From contig NZ_FTOG01000003.1 of the NCBI RefSeq assembly GCF_900156655.1, positions 124,001 through 188,000 on the forward strand: a stretch of 64,000 nucleotides of DNA, read 5' to 3'. The notes under the pieces are model-generated. The model worked only from the letters and a program-made list of their open reading frames with translations. It was not told the origin of the DNA and did not search any database. Positions 46,619 to 57,472 of the stretch are shown piece after piece. Made by a program: the position numbers and the translations under genes. How positions within the stretch are numbered: the first letter of the stretch is position 1; the number at the start of each line of letters is the position of its first letter. The DNA comes from Rhodobacter aestuarii (GTDB taxonomy: Bacteria; Pseudomonadota; Alphaproteobacteria; Rhodobacterales; Rhodobacteraceae).

Positions 46619-49315
46619 TCAGGTTTTGGGCGCCTGCGGACGCAAAAACAGGCGCTCAAACTCGGCAAGCGGCAAAGCAGGGCTGACAACGAACCCCTGC
46701 CCCAATTCGCAGCCCATCGAGTCGAGCAAGCGCGCCTCGTCCTCGGTTTCGATCCCCTCGGCCAAAGTGGCGCAGCCAAATTGTTGCGCAAGCCCGGTGA
46801 TGGTTTCCACGATCAACTGCGCATTGGGGTCTTTTTCGATATCGCGCACAAATTCCGATGCGATCTTGAGCATCGAAACCGGCAGCCGGGTCAAGTAGGC
46901 AAGGCTCGAATATCCCGTGCCAAAATCATCAATCGCAAGCCGCACCCCCATGGTGCGCAGCCGCATCAAAGTTTCAACAGCACCGGGCATCCCATGCGCC
47001 AGTTGCTCTTCGGTTAGTTCAATTTGCAAGCCAAGCGGTGGCGCACCGGGGGCGCATTGATGCGCGTGCACCAAAGCATCCGTCAGCGCCTCGGCCCAGC
47101 CGGGTTCGGCCAGATCCGCTGCGGTTTGGTTGATCGAAAGCTTGAACCCTTCATGCAAGGCCCCCGCATCGCGCCATTTAGAAAGCTGGGCAACGGCTTC
47201 ACGCAAAACCCAACGATCCAGCATCGGCATCAACCCGGCGCGCTCAGCCACGGGCATGAAATCTCCGGGCTTTTCCAGACCAACGCCCGGTCGGTTCCAG
47301 CGCAAAAGCGCCTCTGCCCCGTAAAGGCTACGGTCTGCCAAACGAAAGAGCGGCTGATAATGCAGCACCAATTCGCCCCGTTCCACCGCGCGAGAAAGCG
47401 CCGTGCGCAACTCCAATTCGCGCAGCGCTTTCACCCCCATCTCATGTTCGTAAAGCACCACAGAGCCGTGCGCGCGCTTGGCTTCGTACATCGCCAAATC
47501 GGCGTTGCGCAAAAGCGTTTCCCGGCTGTCCCCATGCGCCGGGTAAGAGGCGATCCCGATGGAGCCTGCGGGGTGGTATTCATGCAGCCCCGGCAAATCC
47601 AGCGGGCGCGCCAAATCCGCCAAAAGCGCACGCGCGAAAGCCTCTGGCTGATCGGCCAATGCGCCTTCCAGCAAGATCACGAATTCATCCCCGCCGATCC
47701 GCGCCACAAACTGTTGCCCGTCGACCGCGATCTGCAACCGCCGCGCCACCGCCTTGAGGAGAAGGTCCCCAATGTCATGGCCCAGAGAGTCGTTGACCGC
47801 CTTGAACCCGTCCAGATCAAGGAACAAAACCGCCAAGCCTCGCCCGCGCTGCTCGGCCGAGGCAATGCCGCCATCAATCCGCTCTGACAAAAAGGGGCGG
47901 TTTGGCAAACCGGTCAACAAGTCAAAATTGGCCAGCCGCCGATTGTCGGCCTTGGCCTGCCGCAATTGGCTCATGTCCGACAGAAGCGCGACGTAGCCAA
48001 GCACTGTTCCAGAGGCATCGGCCAAACGCGACACCCGCCCCAAGCAGGGCACAATCCGCCCCTCTGAACTGCGCAGGGCTATCTCGCCGCTCCAGTCGAT
48101 GCCATTGGCGAGCGTATCGCGCAATTGCATCGCAAGCCCAGTGTCCCCGCGCAGCCTTGCACCGCCCGTGTCGAACAACAAATCGACCAACGGACGCCCG
48201 TCAATTTGTGCAAAGCCAAAGCCTGCCAACTGCTCGAAAGCCGTGTTAACGCGCAAGATCCTTAGGTCCGGATTGGTCAGCGCAATCGCATCGCTTGCAT
48301 ACTCAAAAACCATATCGGCAAGCTCACTGACCCGCCGCTCCTCGGTCACATCCCGCGATTGAGTGACAATGCCCATGACCTGCCCAGCCGCGTCAAACAG
48401 CGGACGTTTTTCGACGCGCACCCGACTGCCAGCCTCAAACAGGCTGCCACTGGAACGCGTTTCTTCAAACGAAAAGGGGCTTTGCGTGGCGCGCACCCGC
48501 GCATCTAGCTGATCATGCTTCAAAGCATCAATCAGCGGCATGAACTCGCGCCGCATATGGCCGATCACATCAACCGCAGTGCGCCCAAGATGCGCCAGAT
48601 AAGCGCTGTTGACCTCAACCATCCGGCCTTCGGTATCTGCCACACAAAGGGGATCTGGCGAGGCGTCCAAAAGGTGGCGATACAAATCCACCTCGGGCCC
48701 GATGCCTTCCCCGGCGGGGTCCAGCACAAGCCACCATCTGGGCTCGGCCGCCGGATGGCTTTTACGGCAGCGCAAGGCGCTGAGCTGAACTGCGACCGTC
48801 TGGTCCTTATCCGAAGCCACATGCAACACGAGCGCACCGAGCGGATCATCGGCGCTCAGTTGAGTGCCCTCATCCGTAGGCAGACGCGCCACAAGCCGTG
48901 CTGCTTGCTGGCGGGTCAAAGCATGGCGCAGGGCTGCCGCGCCATCATCGCGCCACCGCGCCCCAAAGAACGCCTGTCCCGCCCGATTGGCAAAATGCAA
49001 ATCCAACCCCGGACCGATGCACAAGACGGGCGCTGGCATCAGTTCCAGAAGATCGCGCAATTCCTGCATTTCAGCACGTTGGCGCAGATCATGTTCCAGC
49101 AAATCCAGCATCGCCATGGATTGCTCGGCCACATGCACGCGCAGCCGCGCCAACATTCGGCCAACCCCCTCGGCCATGCCAGCATGGGCAACCAGCGTTT
49201 CAACTTGCTCGAATTGCGTATCGATCGAGGCGCCTTGACGACCAAACCTCCCCTCCTCCGCTGTGGTGCGAACCGGCCTTGCCGTCGAACCTTGCGCAGG
49301 GGGGCGTTCACTCAT
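46619..49315 (-). CDS. PAS-GGDEF-EAL cyclic-di-GMP protein
   Basis: This 898-residue cytoplasmic protein has PAS-like domains (about residues 90-170, 215-330 and 335-450), a GGDEF domain with RIGGDEF near 554 and an EAL domain with AEALLRW near 670. The usual allosteric I-site RxxD before GGDEF is absent (the positions read DGQQ), so product feedback may be lost. EAL residues appear intact (EALLRW, SINQT, ELTEE, IDDFGTGYSS, AEGIETE, GQGF), so both synthesis and breakdown of c-di-GMP are possible. It overlaps the CheBR gene by four bases, which implies a joint signalling role. Confidence 0.92.
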   Translation of the reverse strand: MSERPPAQGSTARPVRTTAEEGRFGRQGASIDTQFEQVETLVAHAGMAEGVGRMLARLRVHVAEQSMAMLDLLEHDLRQRAEMQELRDLLELMPAPVLCIGPGLDLHFANRAGQAFFGARWRDDGAAALRHALTRQQAARLVARLPTDEGTQLSADDPLGALVLHVASDKDQTVAVQLSALRCRKSHPAAEPRWWLVLDPAGEGIGPEVDLYRHLLDASPDPLCVADTEGRMVEVNSAYLAHLGRTAVDVIGHMRREFMPLIDALKHDQLDARVRATQSPFSFEETRSSGSLFEAGSRVRVEKRPLFDAAGQVMGIVTQSRDVTEERRVSELADMVFEYASDAIALTNPDLRILRVNTAFEQLAGFGFAQIDGRPLVDLLFDTGGARLRGDTGLAMQLRDTLANGIDWSGEIALRSSEGRIVPCLGRVSRLADASGTVLGYVALLSDMSQLRQAKADNRRLANFDLLTGLPNRPFLSERIDGGIASAEQRGRGLAVLFLDLDGFKAVNDSLGHDIGDLLLKAVARRLQIAVDGQQFVARIGGDEFVILLEGALADQPEAFARALLADLARPLDLPGLHEYHPAGSIGIASYPAHGDSRETLLRNADLAMYEAKRAHGSVVLYEHEMGVKALRELELRTALSRAVERGELVLHYQPLFRLADRSLYGAEALLRWNRPGVGLEKPGDFMPVAERAGLMPMLDRWVLREAVAQLSKWRDAGALHEGFKLSINQTAADLAEPGWAEALTDALVHAHQCAPGAPPLGLQIELTEEQLAHGMPGAVETLMRLRTMGVRLAIDDFGTGYSSLAYLTRLPVSMLKIASEFVRDIEKDPNAQLIVETITGLAQQFGCATLAEGIETEDEARLLDSMGCELGQGFVVSPALPLAEFERLFLRPQAPKT

Positions 49316-52300
49316 GTCACAGCGGGCTCCTCAGAACTGTTTTCGCGCCAGCGGGTGATCTCAATATGGCTGACCACCGCGCCTTGGATCGGATCATCAA
49401 GCGGGCGCACATGCATCACGAACCAGCGCGGGCAATCGGGCGCATCGCAGGGATATTCGAGCGAGAACCGGCTTAAGCGGCCTTGCAAAACCGCGCGAAT
49501 ACCATCCACCGCACGGGTCGCGTAGCCACTGTCAATGGCCGTATCGCCCAGATCGCAATGCCCCACATAATTGACACCAACCCCGGTATGCTCGCTTCCC
49601 GGATCACCGTTTTCAGCGGCAAAACGGGTCCATGCGGCATTGACCAGCATAATGTCGCCCTTGTGATCCAGCACGGCGACATGCTCGGCCAGACCGTCGA
49701 TCACCGCTTGCAAAAGCTGCAAGTTGCGCGTCTGGGTGATGTCGACAAAGGTCAGCACCACACCCTGTGCCGCGGACGAAGGCACCTTATAGGGCAGCAT
49801 CCGCACCAGATAATGGCGCCCGTTGAGCCCGGTCACCTCACGCTCGGTCCGGGTCTGGCCCTTGATCGTGCGGCGCAAATCGTCGAGTAGCGCGGCATAG
49901 TCGAGCCGATGCGTGATGTCGCCCAAGGGCCGGCCAATATCCACATCGCGGATGCGGAACAAGTCCACCGCATCGGGGCTAAACCGGGTCACCCGCAGAT
50001 CGGCATCCACAAAGATCGCCCCCATCGCCATGATCCGCGTGAGGCTATCAAGGTCAGCGTTGGAGCGGTTCAGCAGGTCGATCTTTTCTTGGTATTCGGC
50101 GTTGACCGAGTTCAGCTCTTCGTTGACCGACTGCAATTCCTCGTTGGCCGATTGCAGTTCCTCGTTTGAGGCCATCATCTCTTCGTTGGTGGCCTGCAAT
50201 TCCTCGTTCGAGGTCTCAAGTTCCTCGATCATCGCCTGCAGGCTCTCGCGCGTCATCGCGAGTTCGGCCTCCAGCATTTCGATCCGTGCGCCCACCTCGC
50301 GGTCAATGTCGATCGCGGGCACATCATCTTCGTCCGAGGGCACCGTCTCAAAAGAGAGCAGGTAAAGCTTCACATCATCCGCGACCGCTTCTTGCTGCGC
50401 CGCCACCGGCATCACCTTCAGCCGCACCCAAAACGGCTCCGGCCCAGCCACGCCCTCGGCCAAGTGCAGCGGGTCTGACATGGCTTCTTCGCCCAGCCGC
50501 GCGGCCTTAAACAAAAGCGCCGAGGCCACGGGCAGAAGCGGCTCAATCAGCATCCGTCCGATCTCAAGCGTGGCCACGCCCTCGCGCAGCTTCATAAAAC
50601 CGCTGATATCGCCATAAGAATGCAAGATTTCATGGCGTGCGTTGATCAACAAAGACGGCGGCGGCGCATAGGCTTTTTGCAGCGCCGCAAAGCCCCGCTC
50701 CATCGCGGTTTGCGGCGCATTTTCGCTCCGGCTGCGCGGCGGGCGCGGGTTGACGTAAAGCCCGGTTTTCCGATCCGTAAGCGGCGCCGAGCCAGAGCGC
50801 TGCGCCTGCCAAATCCGGTGGCGCGCCGAAAGCACGGTGAAATCGTCTTGCACCTGCACCAGCGCCTCGGACCCACCAAGGAACAGATAGCCGCCGGGGC
50901 GCAAGGCGTAATGCATCCGCTTCAGCGCGCGCTCTTGCGCCTCGGGGCGCAGATAGATCAGCGTGTTGCGACAACTGACCAAATCCATCCGCGTAAACGG
51001 CGGGTCGGAAAGTAGGTTATGGCGCGCAAAGACAATGGATTGGCGCAATTCAGGCCGCACCACAAATTGCCCCCCGCGCGGCGTAAAGAACCGCTCCAAG
51101 AAGGTACTGGGCAGATCGGCGGCGATGGTTTCGGGGTAAAACCCAGTCGCCGCCTGTTCAATATTCACCGGCTCCACGTCGGTGGCGAAAATCTTCAGCG
51201 TTGGCCAGCGCCCTGCCCGCTCAAACGCATCAAAGAAAAGCATCGCGATCGTATAAGCTTCTTCGCCCGTGGCGCAGCCCGCCGACCACACCCGCAAGGT
51301 GGAGCCCACAGCCGCCTCGGCCACCAAAGGCTCGATCACACGCTCAGAAAGTTCCGCAAAAGACTCAGGATCGCGGAAGAACGAGGTGACCGGGATCAGC
51401 ATTTCGCGGCGCAAAGTGGCCAATTCGGCACGGTCTTGCGTTAGCAGTTCAAGGTAAGAGGAAAGCTCCGTGATCTGGCGCACGCCCATGCGCCGCTCAA
51501 TCCGGCGCTGCACCGTGCCCGCTTTGTAATCGGTGAAATTCACCTCGCCAGAAAGCGAAAGAATTTCGACAATCCGCCCCAAAGCCTCCTGCGGCTCCAG
51601 CCCCTCAAATTGGCGCGGCAAGGCGGATTTACTGTCAGCCCCGGTTTTCGGCCCATCGGCGGCATCCGCCGCAGCCGCAGCCGCCAAGGCCGGGCGGCGC
51701 ACAAGATAATCGGCAATCCACGGCCCGATCCGGTCGATATTCATTGAACTGTCAATGAAGCCTGTCGCGATGGCCGAGCGCGGCATACCATCAAAGCGCG
51801 CATCGCGCGGGTCTTGCGCAATCGCGACCCCGCCCGCCGCATGCACCGCAGAAACCCCGCGCGTGCCATCAGACCCCGTGCCCGAAAGCACCACTGCCAC
51901 AGCGCGGTCGCCATAGCCCGCCGCCATTGAGGTGAAAAACGCATCAATCGGCAGCGAGAGCACGCGGCGATCTTTGGGCGCAAGCCGCAAATGCCGCCCC
52001 TCCAGCGTCATGATCGTGGCCGGTGGGATCAGAAAGACTGAGTTCGGCGCAAGCGCCATCTCATCTTCCACCGTCACCACCGGCATTTTGGTATGACGCG
52101 CCAAAAGCGAGGCCATGATCGATTTATGATCGGGCGACAGATGCTGGATCACCACATAGGCCGCACCCGTATCGGACGGCAGACCGGAAAACAGCCGCTC
52201 AAGCGCATCAAGCCCACCGGCAGAAGCCCCAATGGCAACGACGGCCTGCGGTCCTACAGCGGGATCTTCCATCATAAGAAGCGGAGGCTGCTCCCCCTCG

Positions 52301-52407
52301 GCAGAAGGCGTTCCGGCCTCTTCCGATAGAGCTTCCTTCCCCTGCCCAGTTGCGTTGGGTGCGGTGTCTTCCGGGGCTTCGGGAAGGGTCTCGTTCGTGT
52401 CGTCCAT
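49312..52407 (-). CDS. CheB-CheR-PAS hybrid signalling protein
   Basis: This 1031-residue fusion has a CheB methylesterase domain (about residues 50-235; S62, H89 and D180 in GASAGG, QHLSPDH and GTGSDGTRG), a CheR methyltransferase domain (about 270-530; [11 protein letters not shown]), a long heptad coiled coil (about 715-790, repeated NEELQ) and two PAS domains at the C-terminus. It has no receiver domain, unlike normal CheB. No chemoreceptor, CheA or CheW gene is adjacent, so it may act on other targets or as a scaffold. It overlaps the GGDEF-EAL gene by four bases. Confidence 0.92.
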   Translation of the reverse strand: MDDTNETLPEAPEDTAPNATGQGKEALSEEAGTPSAEGEQPPLLMMEDPAVGPQAVVAIGASAGGLDALERLFSGLPSDTGAAYVVIQHLSPDHKSIMASLLARHTKMPVVTVEDEMALAPNSVFLIPPATIMTLEGRHLRLAPKDRRVLSLPIDAFFTSMAAGYGDRAVAVVLSGTGSDGTRGVSAVHAAGGVAIAQDPRDARFDGMPRSAIATGFIDSSMNIDRIGPWIADYLVRRPALAAAAAADAADGPKTGADSKSALPRQFEGLEPQEALGRIVEILSLSGEVNFTDYKAGTVQRRIERRMGVRQITELSSYLELLTQDRAELATLRREMLIPVTSFFRDPESFAELSERVIEPLVAEAAVGSTLRVWSAGCATGEEAYTIAMLFFDAFERAGRWPTLKIFATDVEPVNIEQAATGFYPETIAADLPSTFLERFFTPRGGQFVVRPELRQSIVFARHNLLSDPPFTRMDLVSCRNTLIYLRPEAQERALKRMHYALRPGGYLFLGGSEALVQVQDDFTVLSARHRIWQAQRSGSAPLTDRKTGLYVNPRPPRSRSENAPQTAMERGFAALQKAYAPPPSLLINARHEILHSYGDISGFMKLREGVATLEIGRMLIEPLLPVASALLFKAARLGEEAMSDPLHLAEGVAGPEPFWVRLKVMPVAAQQEAVADDVKLYLLSFETVPSDEDDVPAIDIDREVGARIEMLEAELAMTRESLQAMIEELETSNEELQATNEEMMASNEELQSANEELQSVNEELNSVNAEYQEKIDLLNRSNADLDSLTRIMAMGAIFVDADLRVTRFSPDAVDLFRIRDVDIGRPLGDITHRLDYAALLDDLRRTIKGQTRTEREVTGLNGRHYLVRMLPYKVPSSAAQGVVLTFVDITQTRNLQLLQAVIDGLAEHVAVLDHKGDIMLVNAAWTRFAAENGDPGSEHTGVGVNYVGHCDLGDTAIDSGYATRAVDGIRAVLQGRLSRFSLEYPCDAPDCPRWFVMHVRPLDDPIQGAVVSHIEITRWRENSSEEPAVT

Positions 52408-52561
52408 CGCCTCTTCTTTCCGGACTAGCCGCAGACGAAACCGCCGTGGGCTCCAGCTTTGCGCGCCTTCAAATTTTCAAGCCACAAGGGCCTGACCTAC
52501 AAAGAGTTTGCGGGAACTTCCACCCTATGAGAGAGGCGGAACCCCAAATCTGTCAACTGAA

Positions 52562-52612
52562 TTATCGCGCGCGGGTTGTAAGAGCCGCAATTCCCGCCAC
52601 CCGGCGCGATAA
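52562..52612. other. Inverted repeat downstream of hypE
   Basis: TTATCGCGC (52562-52570) pairs with GCGCGATAA (52604-52612), with nearby CGGG/CCCG pairing. It sits immediately after the hypE stop but has no U-run on either side. A TTGACA on the minus strand (52557-52552) could be part of the CheBR promoter, but no -10 at proper spacing is clear. The rest of 52408-52614 shows nothing. Confidence 0.4.
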
Positions 52613-52614
52613 GG

Positions 52615-53637
52615 TCAACAAATCCGCGGCAATTGTTCCCCCACCAGCATATCGACAATGCGCGATCCGCCAAAGGCCGTGCGCATCCGCACTTGCCCAG
52701 CGTGTTCGGCCACCGCGCGGCCCACGATGCAAGCCCCCGCGCCCTCGGGCCGCGCGCGCATCGCGGCAAGCACGGCCTCGGCCTGATCTTCGGGCACAAA
52801 GGTGACCAGCCGCCCCTCATTGGCGAGGTATAGCGGATCAAGGCCCAAAATCTCGCACATGCCCACCACTTCGGCACGCAGCGGCAAAGCTTCTTCCTCG
52901 ATCACAATACCACAACCCGCCGCTTGCGCGATTTCGTTGAGCGCCGAGGCCAAACCGCCCCGCGTCAAATCCCGTGCCGCGCGCATATCAGGCGCGGCTT
53001 GCATCGCATCGGCCATAAGGTGGCCCAGCGCCGCGCAATCGCTTTCAATCGCGCTTGAAAGTGCCAAATCGCCCCGCGCGGCCAAGATCGTCGCGCCATG
53101 ATCGCCCAGCACACCATTCACGATGGCCACATCACCGGGGCGCACAAGACCCGCCGCCATCTCACAGCCCGGCGCAATCACGCCCACACCGGCGGTGGTG
53201 ACAAACACGCCATCGCAAGCGCCACGCCCCACCACTTTGGTATCGCCCGTCACGATGCGCACACCTGCGGCCTCCGCCTCGCGCGCCATCGTCGCCACAA
53301 TCCGGCGCAACAGGTCAATCTCGGTGCCTTCTTCGATGATGAACGCGGCCGAGAGCCACAGCGGCTTGGCCCCGCCCACCGCCAAATCATTGACCGTGCC
53401 GCAAACGGCGATCTTGCCAATATCACCGCCCGGAAATTCAACCGGGCTGACAACGTAACTATCGGTGGTAAAGGCCAGCCGCGCACCGGGAACCGCCAAA
53501 GCCTCCGACGTAAGCCGCGCCTGATCTTCCATTCCCGGCGGCTGGAATACCGCCGTAAAAACCTCTTCAATCAGGTCCCGCATCGCCTTGCCGCCGCCGC
53601 CATGCGCCAACGTCACCCGCGTGTCTCTGAGTGCCAT
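52615..53637 (-). CDS. hypE: Hydrogenase maturation protein HypE
   Basis: HypE dehydrates the C-terminal thiocarboxamide to thiocyanate, which supplies the CN ligands of the [NiFe] active-site iron. The 340-residue protein has the PurM-like fold with LAHGGGGKAM near the start and ends in the required PRIC motif, whose terminal cysteine carries the cyanide. The ATG at 53637 gives the family start MALRDTRVTLAHGGG; an upstream in-frame start at 53694 is rejected. It is the last hyp gene, 31 bases after hypD. Confidence 0.96.
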   Translation of the reverse strand: MALRDTRVTLAHGGGGKAMRDLIEEVFTAVFQPPGMEDQARLTSEALAVPGARLAFTTDSYVVSPVEFPGGDIGKIAVCGTVNDLAVGGAKPLWLSAAFIIEEGTEIDLLRRIVATMAREAEAAGVRIVTGDTKVVGRGACDGVFVTTAGVGVIAPGCEMAAGLVRPGDVAIVNGVLGDHGATILAARGDLALSSAIESDCAALGHLMADAMQAAPDMRAARDLTRGGLASALNEIAQAAGCGIVIEEEALPLRAEVVGMCEILGLDPLYLANEGRLVTFVPEDQAEAVLAAMRARPEGAGACIVGRAVAEHAGQVRMRTAFGGSRIVDMLVGEQLPRIC

Positions 53638-53668
53638 TTTCTTTGCTCCTGCAACGCGCTGCGGCTGT

Positions 53669-54802
53669 TCACTCCGCCGCCCGCGCGCCCCCATATTGCC
53701 AATAGGCCGCGCAAGCGCCCTCAGAACTTACCATCAACGCGCCCAGCGGCATTTCGGGCGTGCAGCCCTTGCCAAATTGCGGGCAGGCCGGCGGCTTCAT
53801 GCGCCCCGTCATCACCGCCCCACAAGCGCAGCCCTCGGCCTCTTCGACGACAGCGCGCACGCCCGCATAGCCGATGGCGAATTTCTCTTCGGCGTCAAAG
53901 GCGCGATAGGCCTCCCGGATGCGCAGGCCAGAGGCATCAATCTCGCCCAAACCCCGCCATTCAAACGACGGGCGCTTTTCATACACATCCGCCATCGCGG
54001 CGATGCTGACCTTATTGCCATGCTCGGGCACCACGCGGGCATATTGGTTTTCCACCCGCGCCACGCCTTCAGCGATCTGGCGCAATACCATCAGCACCGA
54101 TTGCAAAAGATCGGTCGGTTCGAACCCCGCCACCACGATCGGCTTGCCATAGTCTTGCGCAATGAAATCATAGGGGTGAATGCCAATCACCATCGACACA
54201 TGGCCCGGCCCGATAAAGCCATCAAGGCACATATGCGGGTCATCCAGCAGCGCCTTAATGGGTTCCGGCACGGTGATGTGGTTACAAAAAACGCTGAAAT
54301 TCGTCAGCCCCTCGCGCGCCGCCGCCTGAATGGCAAGCGCGGTGGAAGGGGTTGTGGTCTCAAACCCCAGCCCGAAAAACACCACTTCCCGCGCGGGGTT
54401 GCGCCGCGCAATTTCCAGCGCATCGAGCGGGCTATAGACCATGCGCACATCCGCGCCCTCGGCCTTTGCCTGCAAAAGGCTCAGTTTCGAGCCCGGCACC
54501 CGCATCGCATCGCCAAAGGTGCAAAAGATCACACCGTCTTTTTGCGCGATTTCGATGCATTCATCGACCCGCGCGCGCGGCAAAACGCAAACCGGGCAGC
54601 CGGGGCCGTGGATGAACTCGACCCCTTCATGGATCAGCTTATCGAGCCCATAGCGGAAGATCGAATGCGTATGCCCGCCGCAAATCTCCATAATATGCAC
54701 GGGCTTTTCTTTACTGGCCCCGATTTGATCCGCCAGCTTGGCGATTTCGGCCAAAAGTGCCTTGGCCAGCGCCGGATCGCGGAATTCAGAGGCGAATTTC
54801 AT
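53669..54802 (-). CDS. hypD: Hydrogenase maturation protein HypD
   Basis: HypD is the [4Fe-4S] scaffold that, with HypC, assembles the Fe(CN)2CO unit. The 377-residue protein has the conserved motifs EICGGHTHSIFRYG (near residue 40), GPGCPVC (near 70) and a C-terminal cysteine-rich region with GCACG, ACPQFGKGC and EGACAAYW. It overlaps hypC by four bases (ATGA). Confidence 0.96.
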   Translation of the reverse strand: MKFASEFRDPALAKALLAEIAKLADQIGASKEKPVHIMEICGGHTHSIFRYGLDKLIHEGVEFIHGPGCPVCVLPRARVDECIEIAQKDGVIFCTFGDAMRVPGSKLSLLQAKAEGADVRMVYSPLDALEIARRNPAREVVFFGLGFETTTPSTALAIQAAAREGLTNFSVFCNHITVPEPIKALLDDPHMCLDGFIGPGHVSMVIGIHPYDFIAQDYGKPIVVAGFEPTDLLQSVLMVLRQIAEGVARVENQYARVVPEHGNKVSIAAMADVYEKRPSFEWRGLGEIDASGLRIREAYRAFDAEEKFAIGYAGVRAVVEEAEGCACGAVMTGRMKPPACPQFGKGCTPEMPLGALMVSSEGACAAYWQYGGARAAE

Positions 54803-55089
54803 GCCCGCCCCTCCAGCGCCGCATCGCCCGCCGCCATCTGCTCCAGCGCCTCTTGCGCCTCGCCCAAATCGCGCAGCGCGTCCAGCGTTTTCGCGGCTTC
54901 TTCTTCATCAATCAGGCTCATCGCAAAACCCACATGAATGAGCGCCCATTGACCAATGAGTCCCTCAAGCGGGCCCTCGGCCACGCAAGCCACATTCACC
55001 TCGCGCCGCACGCCCGAGACCTCGGCCATCGCGGCCATGCGCGCGGGATCGGTGATCTCAACGATCTGCCCCGGAATGCCCAGACACAT
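54799..55089 (-). CDS. hypC: Hydrogenase maturation chaperone HypC
   Basis: HypC carries the iron ligand unit from HypD to the large subunit. The 96-residue protein begins [12 protein letters not shown], where C2 is the essential ligand after methionine removal. A second HypC-like protein, HupF, is encoded upstream, a usual pairing in Rhodobacter and Rhizobium hup clusters. The start codon shares one base with the hupR stop (TGATG), which excludes the longer in-frame start at 55215. Confidence 0.95.
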   Translation of the reverse strand: MCLGIPGQIVEITDPARMAAMAEVSGVRREVNVACVAEGPLEGLIGQWALIHVGFAMSLIDEEEAAKTLDALRDLGEAQEALEQMAAGDAALEGRA

Positions 55090-56567
55090 CAGCTTTCCTC
55101 CTCTTCGGACACCCGCCCCGAAGGGTCGATGATGCCGTATCTTTCCAGCTTGGCGCGCAGCCCGACCCGGCTGAGCCCCAGTTCCGCCGCCGCGCGGCTT
55201 TTGTTCCAGCGGCAACGCGTCAGTGTTTCGCGCAAGATCCGCATTTCAATCAGTTCAACACGGTCTTTGAGCGTGCCAGAGGCCGTCATCACCTCTTCAG
55301 CCGAACGATCTGCGCCCTCTTCATTCGGAGCGGCCTGCAAAATGTGGCGCGAGATTAGATCAGCCCCAAGCGTATTTGACTGCGCAAACATCAGCATCCG
55401 CGTAACCTCGTTAGAAAGTTCGCGCAGGTTGCCCGGCCAATCGTAATTCTCAAGAAAATCAAGCGCCGGGCCATCAAAGCCTAGAACCGGCTTGCCGTGC
55501 CGCGCCGCCGCCTCGGCCAAGAAGTTCTGCGCCAAGATCGCCACATCTCCCCGCCGGGCACGCAGCGGCGGGATCGTCACCTCCCCGGTGGAGAGCGCAT
55601 AATAAAGGTCCGAACGGAAGCTGCCCTCTGCCACCAGCGCGCGCAAATCGGCTGATGCGCCAGTGATCAGGCGCAGGTTCGTGCTCGCGGTTTCCTGCCC
55701 GCCAAGGGGGGTCACGGCACCTTCGGTCAACATACGGATCAGCGCGAGCTGCAGCGCCGGGCTCGCCGTCTCGATGCCGGCAATGAACAGCGTGCCCCGG
55801 TCAGCCTTTTGCGCAAGGCCAATCTTGGCGACGCCACCGGGCAAAATCCCCCGCCGCGCGCCGAAAAGTTCTACCATTGCAAGCTCTTCTGGCATGCCCG
55901 CAAGGTTGAGTTCGTAAAACGGCTTGTCAGAGCGCAAGGACACATAATGCATCGCCCGCGCCATTTGCGCGCGACCAGAGCCCGGCTCGCCGCGCACCAA
56001 AACCGGCACATCGAAACTGGCAAATTGGCGCGCCAGCGTCACCGCCTCATTCATCGCCGAATGCGGACTGCGCAGGATCGTTTCAAACCCCATCCCTTCG
56101 CGCAGCGCCCGACGACGCTTTTCCACCCGGCTTTCCTGGGTGGAGTTCAGCAGCCGCATCTCAAGCGAGAGGCGCTCGTTTTCGCGCGCCAACGCAAACA
56201 TTCGCGCCGCGTTGCGGGCCGAGGCCAAAAGCTGCTCAGGATGCCAAGGCTTGGTCAAAAACTGGTGGATACCGGCTTCATTGATCGCCGTCATCATCGA
56301 GGCGCTATCGGTATATCCCGTAAGGATCACCCGCACCGTTTCGGGCCAGCGCTCGCGCACCTCGGTCAGAAAATCAACGCCCGTGCGCCCCGGCATCCGC
56401 TGGTCGCAGATGATCACCTGCACCCATTCTTCTTCCAAGATCGCCAGCGCCTCAGCGGCCCCCTTGGCGGTGAGGATATCAAAATCATCCTCCAGCGCGA
56501 GTTTCATCGCGCTGAGCGAATGCGGCTCGTCATCAACGAGCAATATCGCGGGGGCCGTCGCCGACAT
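55089..56567 (-). CDS. hupR: NtrC-family hydrogenase regulator HupR with degenerate AAA+ site
   Basis: HupR is the response regulator that activates hupSL. The 492-residue protein has a receiver domain (acceptor D55 in ICDQRMPG), an AAA+ domain and a C-terminal Fis-type HTH (about 450-490). The ATPase is degenerate: Walker A reads GEPGSGR at 193-199 with Arg in place of the lysine, the sigma-54 contact loop is GILPGG (240-245) in place of GAFTGA, and the Walker B aspartate is missing (LFIAGIE). R. capsulatus HupR is known to work with sigma-70 RNA polymerase in its unphosphorylated state, which fits. One-base overlaps join it to hypB and hypC. Confidence 0.94.
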   Translation of the reverse strand: MSATAPAILLVDDEPHSLSAMKLALEDDFDILTAKGAAEALAILEEEWVQVIICDQRMPGRTGVDFLTEVRERWPETVRVILTGYTDSASMMTAINEAGIHQFLTKPWHPEQLLASARNAARMFALARENERLSLEMRLLNSTQESRVEKRRRALREGMGFETILRSPHSAMNEAVTLARQFASFDVPVLVRGEPGSGRAQMARAMHYVSLRSDKPFYELNLAGMPEELAMVELFGARRGILPGGVAKIGLAQKADRGTLFIAGIETASPALQLALIRMLTEGAVTPLGGQETASTNLRLITGASADLRALVAEGSFRSDLYYALSTGEVTIPPLRARRGDVAILAQNFLAEAAARHGKPVLGFDGPALDFLENYDWPGNLRELSNEVTRMLMFAQSNTLGADLISRHILQAAPNEEGADRSAEEVMTASGTLKDRVELIEMRILRETLTRCRWNKSRAAAELGLSRVGLRAKLERYGIIDPSGRVSEEEES

Positions 56568-57472
56568 CAGCTTGCCTTGCGCGCAAGTCCGGCGCGCAGC
56601 CACTCAATCCAAGCCTGCATCCCCTCGCCGGTGCGGGCGGAAACGCGCAGCACCTCAATGGCGGGGTTCACGCGGCGAATGTTGGCTTCGTAAAGATCGA
56701 GATCAACGTCACAATGCGGGGCAAGATCGACCTTATTGATCAGCGCGAGCCCGGCCGCCGCAAACATATCCGGGTATTTCAGGGGCTTATCTTCGCCCTC
56801 GGTCACAGACAAAATCGCAACCTTTGCATCTTCGCCCAAATCAAAGGCCGCCGGGCACACAAGGTTGCCCACGTTTTCAATGAACAAAAGCGCGCCATCC
56901 GGCAGCGGCATCCGCGCCAAGGCCTGTTCGATCATCGCACCATCAAGATGGCAGCCCTTGCCGGTATTGACCTGAATCGCGGGCGCGCCGGTGGCCCGGA
57001 TACGGTCCGCATCATTAGTGGTTTGCTGATCGCCCTCAATCACCGCCAAGGGGGCGCCCCCCAGCATTTCGATGGTTTTCACCAAAAGCGTGGTTTTGCC
57101 AGAGCCGGGAGAGGAAACGAGGTTGGTTGCAAAAACACCCTTTTTCGCGAGGTTTTCACGGTTCCGCGCGGCGTAGTTGTTGTTTTTGGACAAGATGTCC
57201 GTCTCAATCTCGACCAAACGCGCCTGTGTCATGCCGGGCACTTCGGTGCCAGCCGGGCCGTGACCAAGGTGAATGTCATGTGTGCACTCCGCGCCATGGG
57301 CGTGAATGGTGCCATGATCATGGGAGTGGCTGTGCGATGCAGCGGCGCCTGCTGCGGTAGCCAGCACAGCGAAGGGCGCTTTCGGGGCCGCCATCGCCTG
57401 CCCCGTCTTTTCCAGATGCGCCTTGAATTGATCTTCGACGCTATGGCCACCACAGCCGCAAACCGTGCACAT
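56567..57472 (-). CDS. hypB: Hydrogenase nickel incorporation GTPase HypB
   Basis: HypB is the GTPase that helps HypA insert nickel into the large subunit. The 301-residue protein has an N-terminal high-affinity metal motif (C2, C5, C7 in MCTVCGCGG), a histidine-rich stretch (residues 47-71) that may store nickel, and a P-loop GSGKTT at 123-128; the [11 protein letters not shown] motif holds the G-domain metal cysteine. The ATG at 57472 shares one base with the hypA stop and is preferred over 57541. Confidence 0.96.
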   Translation of the reverse strand: MCTVCGCGGHSVEDQFKAHLEKTGQAMAAPKAPFAVLATAAGAAASHSHSHDHGTIHAHGAECTHDIHLGHGPAGTEVPGMTQARLVEIETDILSKNNNYAARNRENLAKKGVFATNLVSSPGSGKTTLLVKTIEMLGGAPLAVIEGDQQTTNDADRIRATGAPAIQVNTGKGCHLDGAMIEQALARMPLPDGALLFIENVGNLVCPAAFDLGEDAKVAILSVTEGEDKPLKYPDMFAAAGLALINKVDLAPHCDVDLDLYEANIRRVNPAIEVLRVSARTGEGMQAWIEWLRAGLARKAS

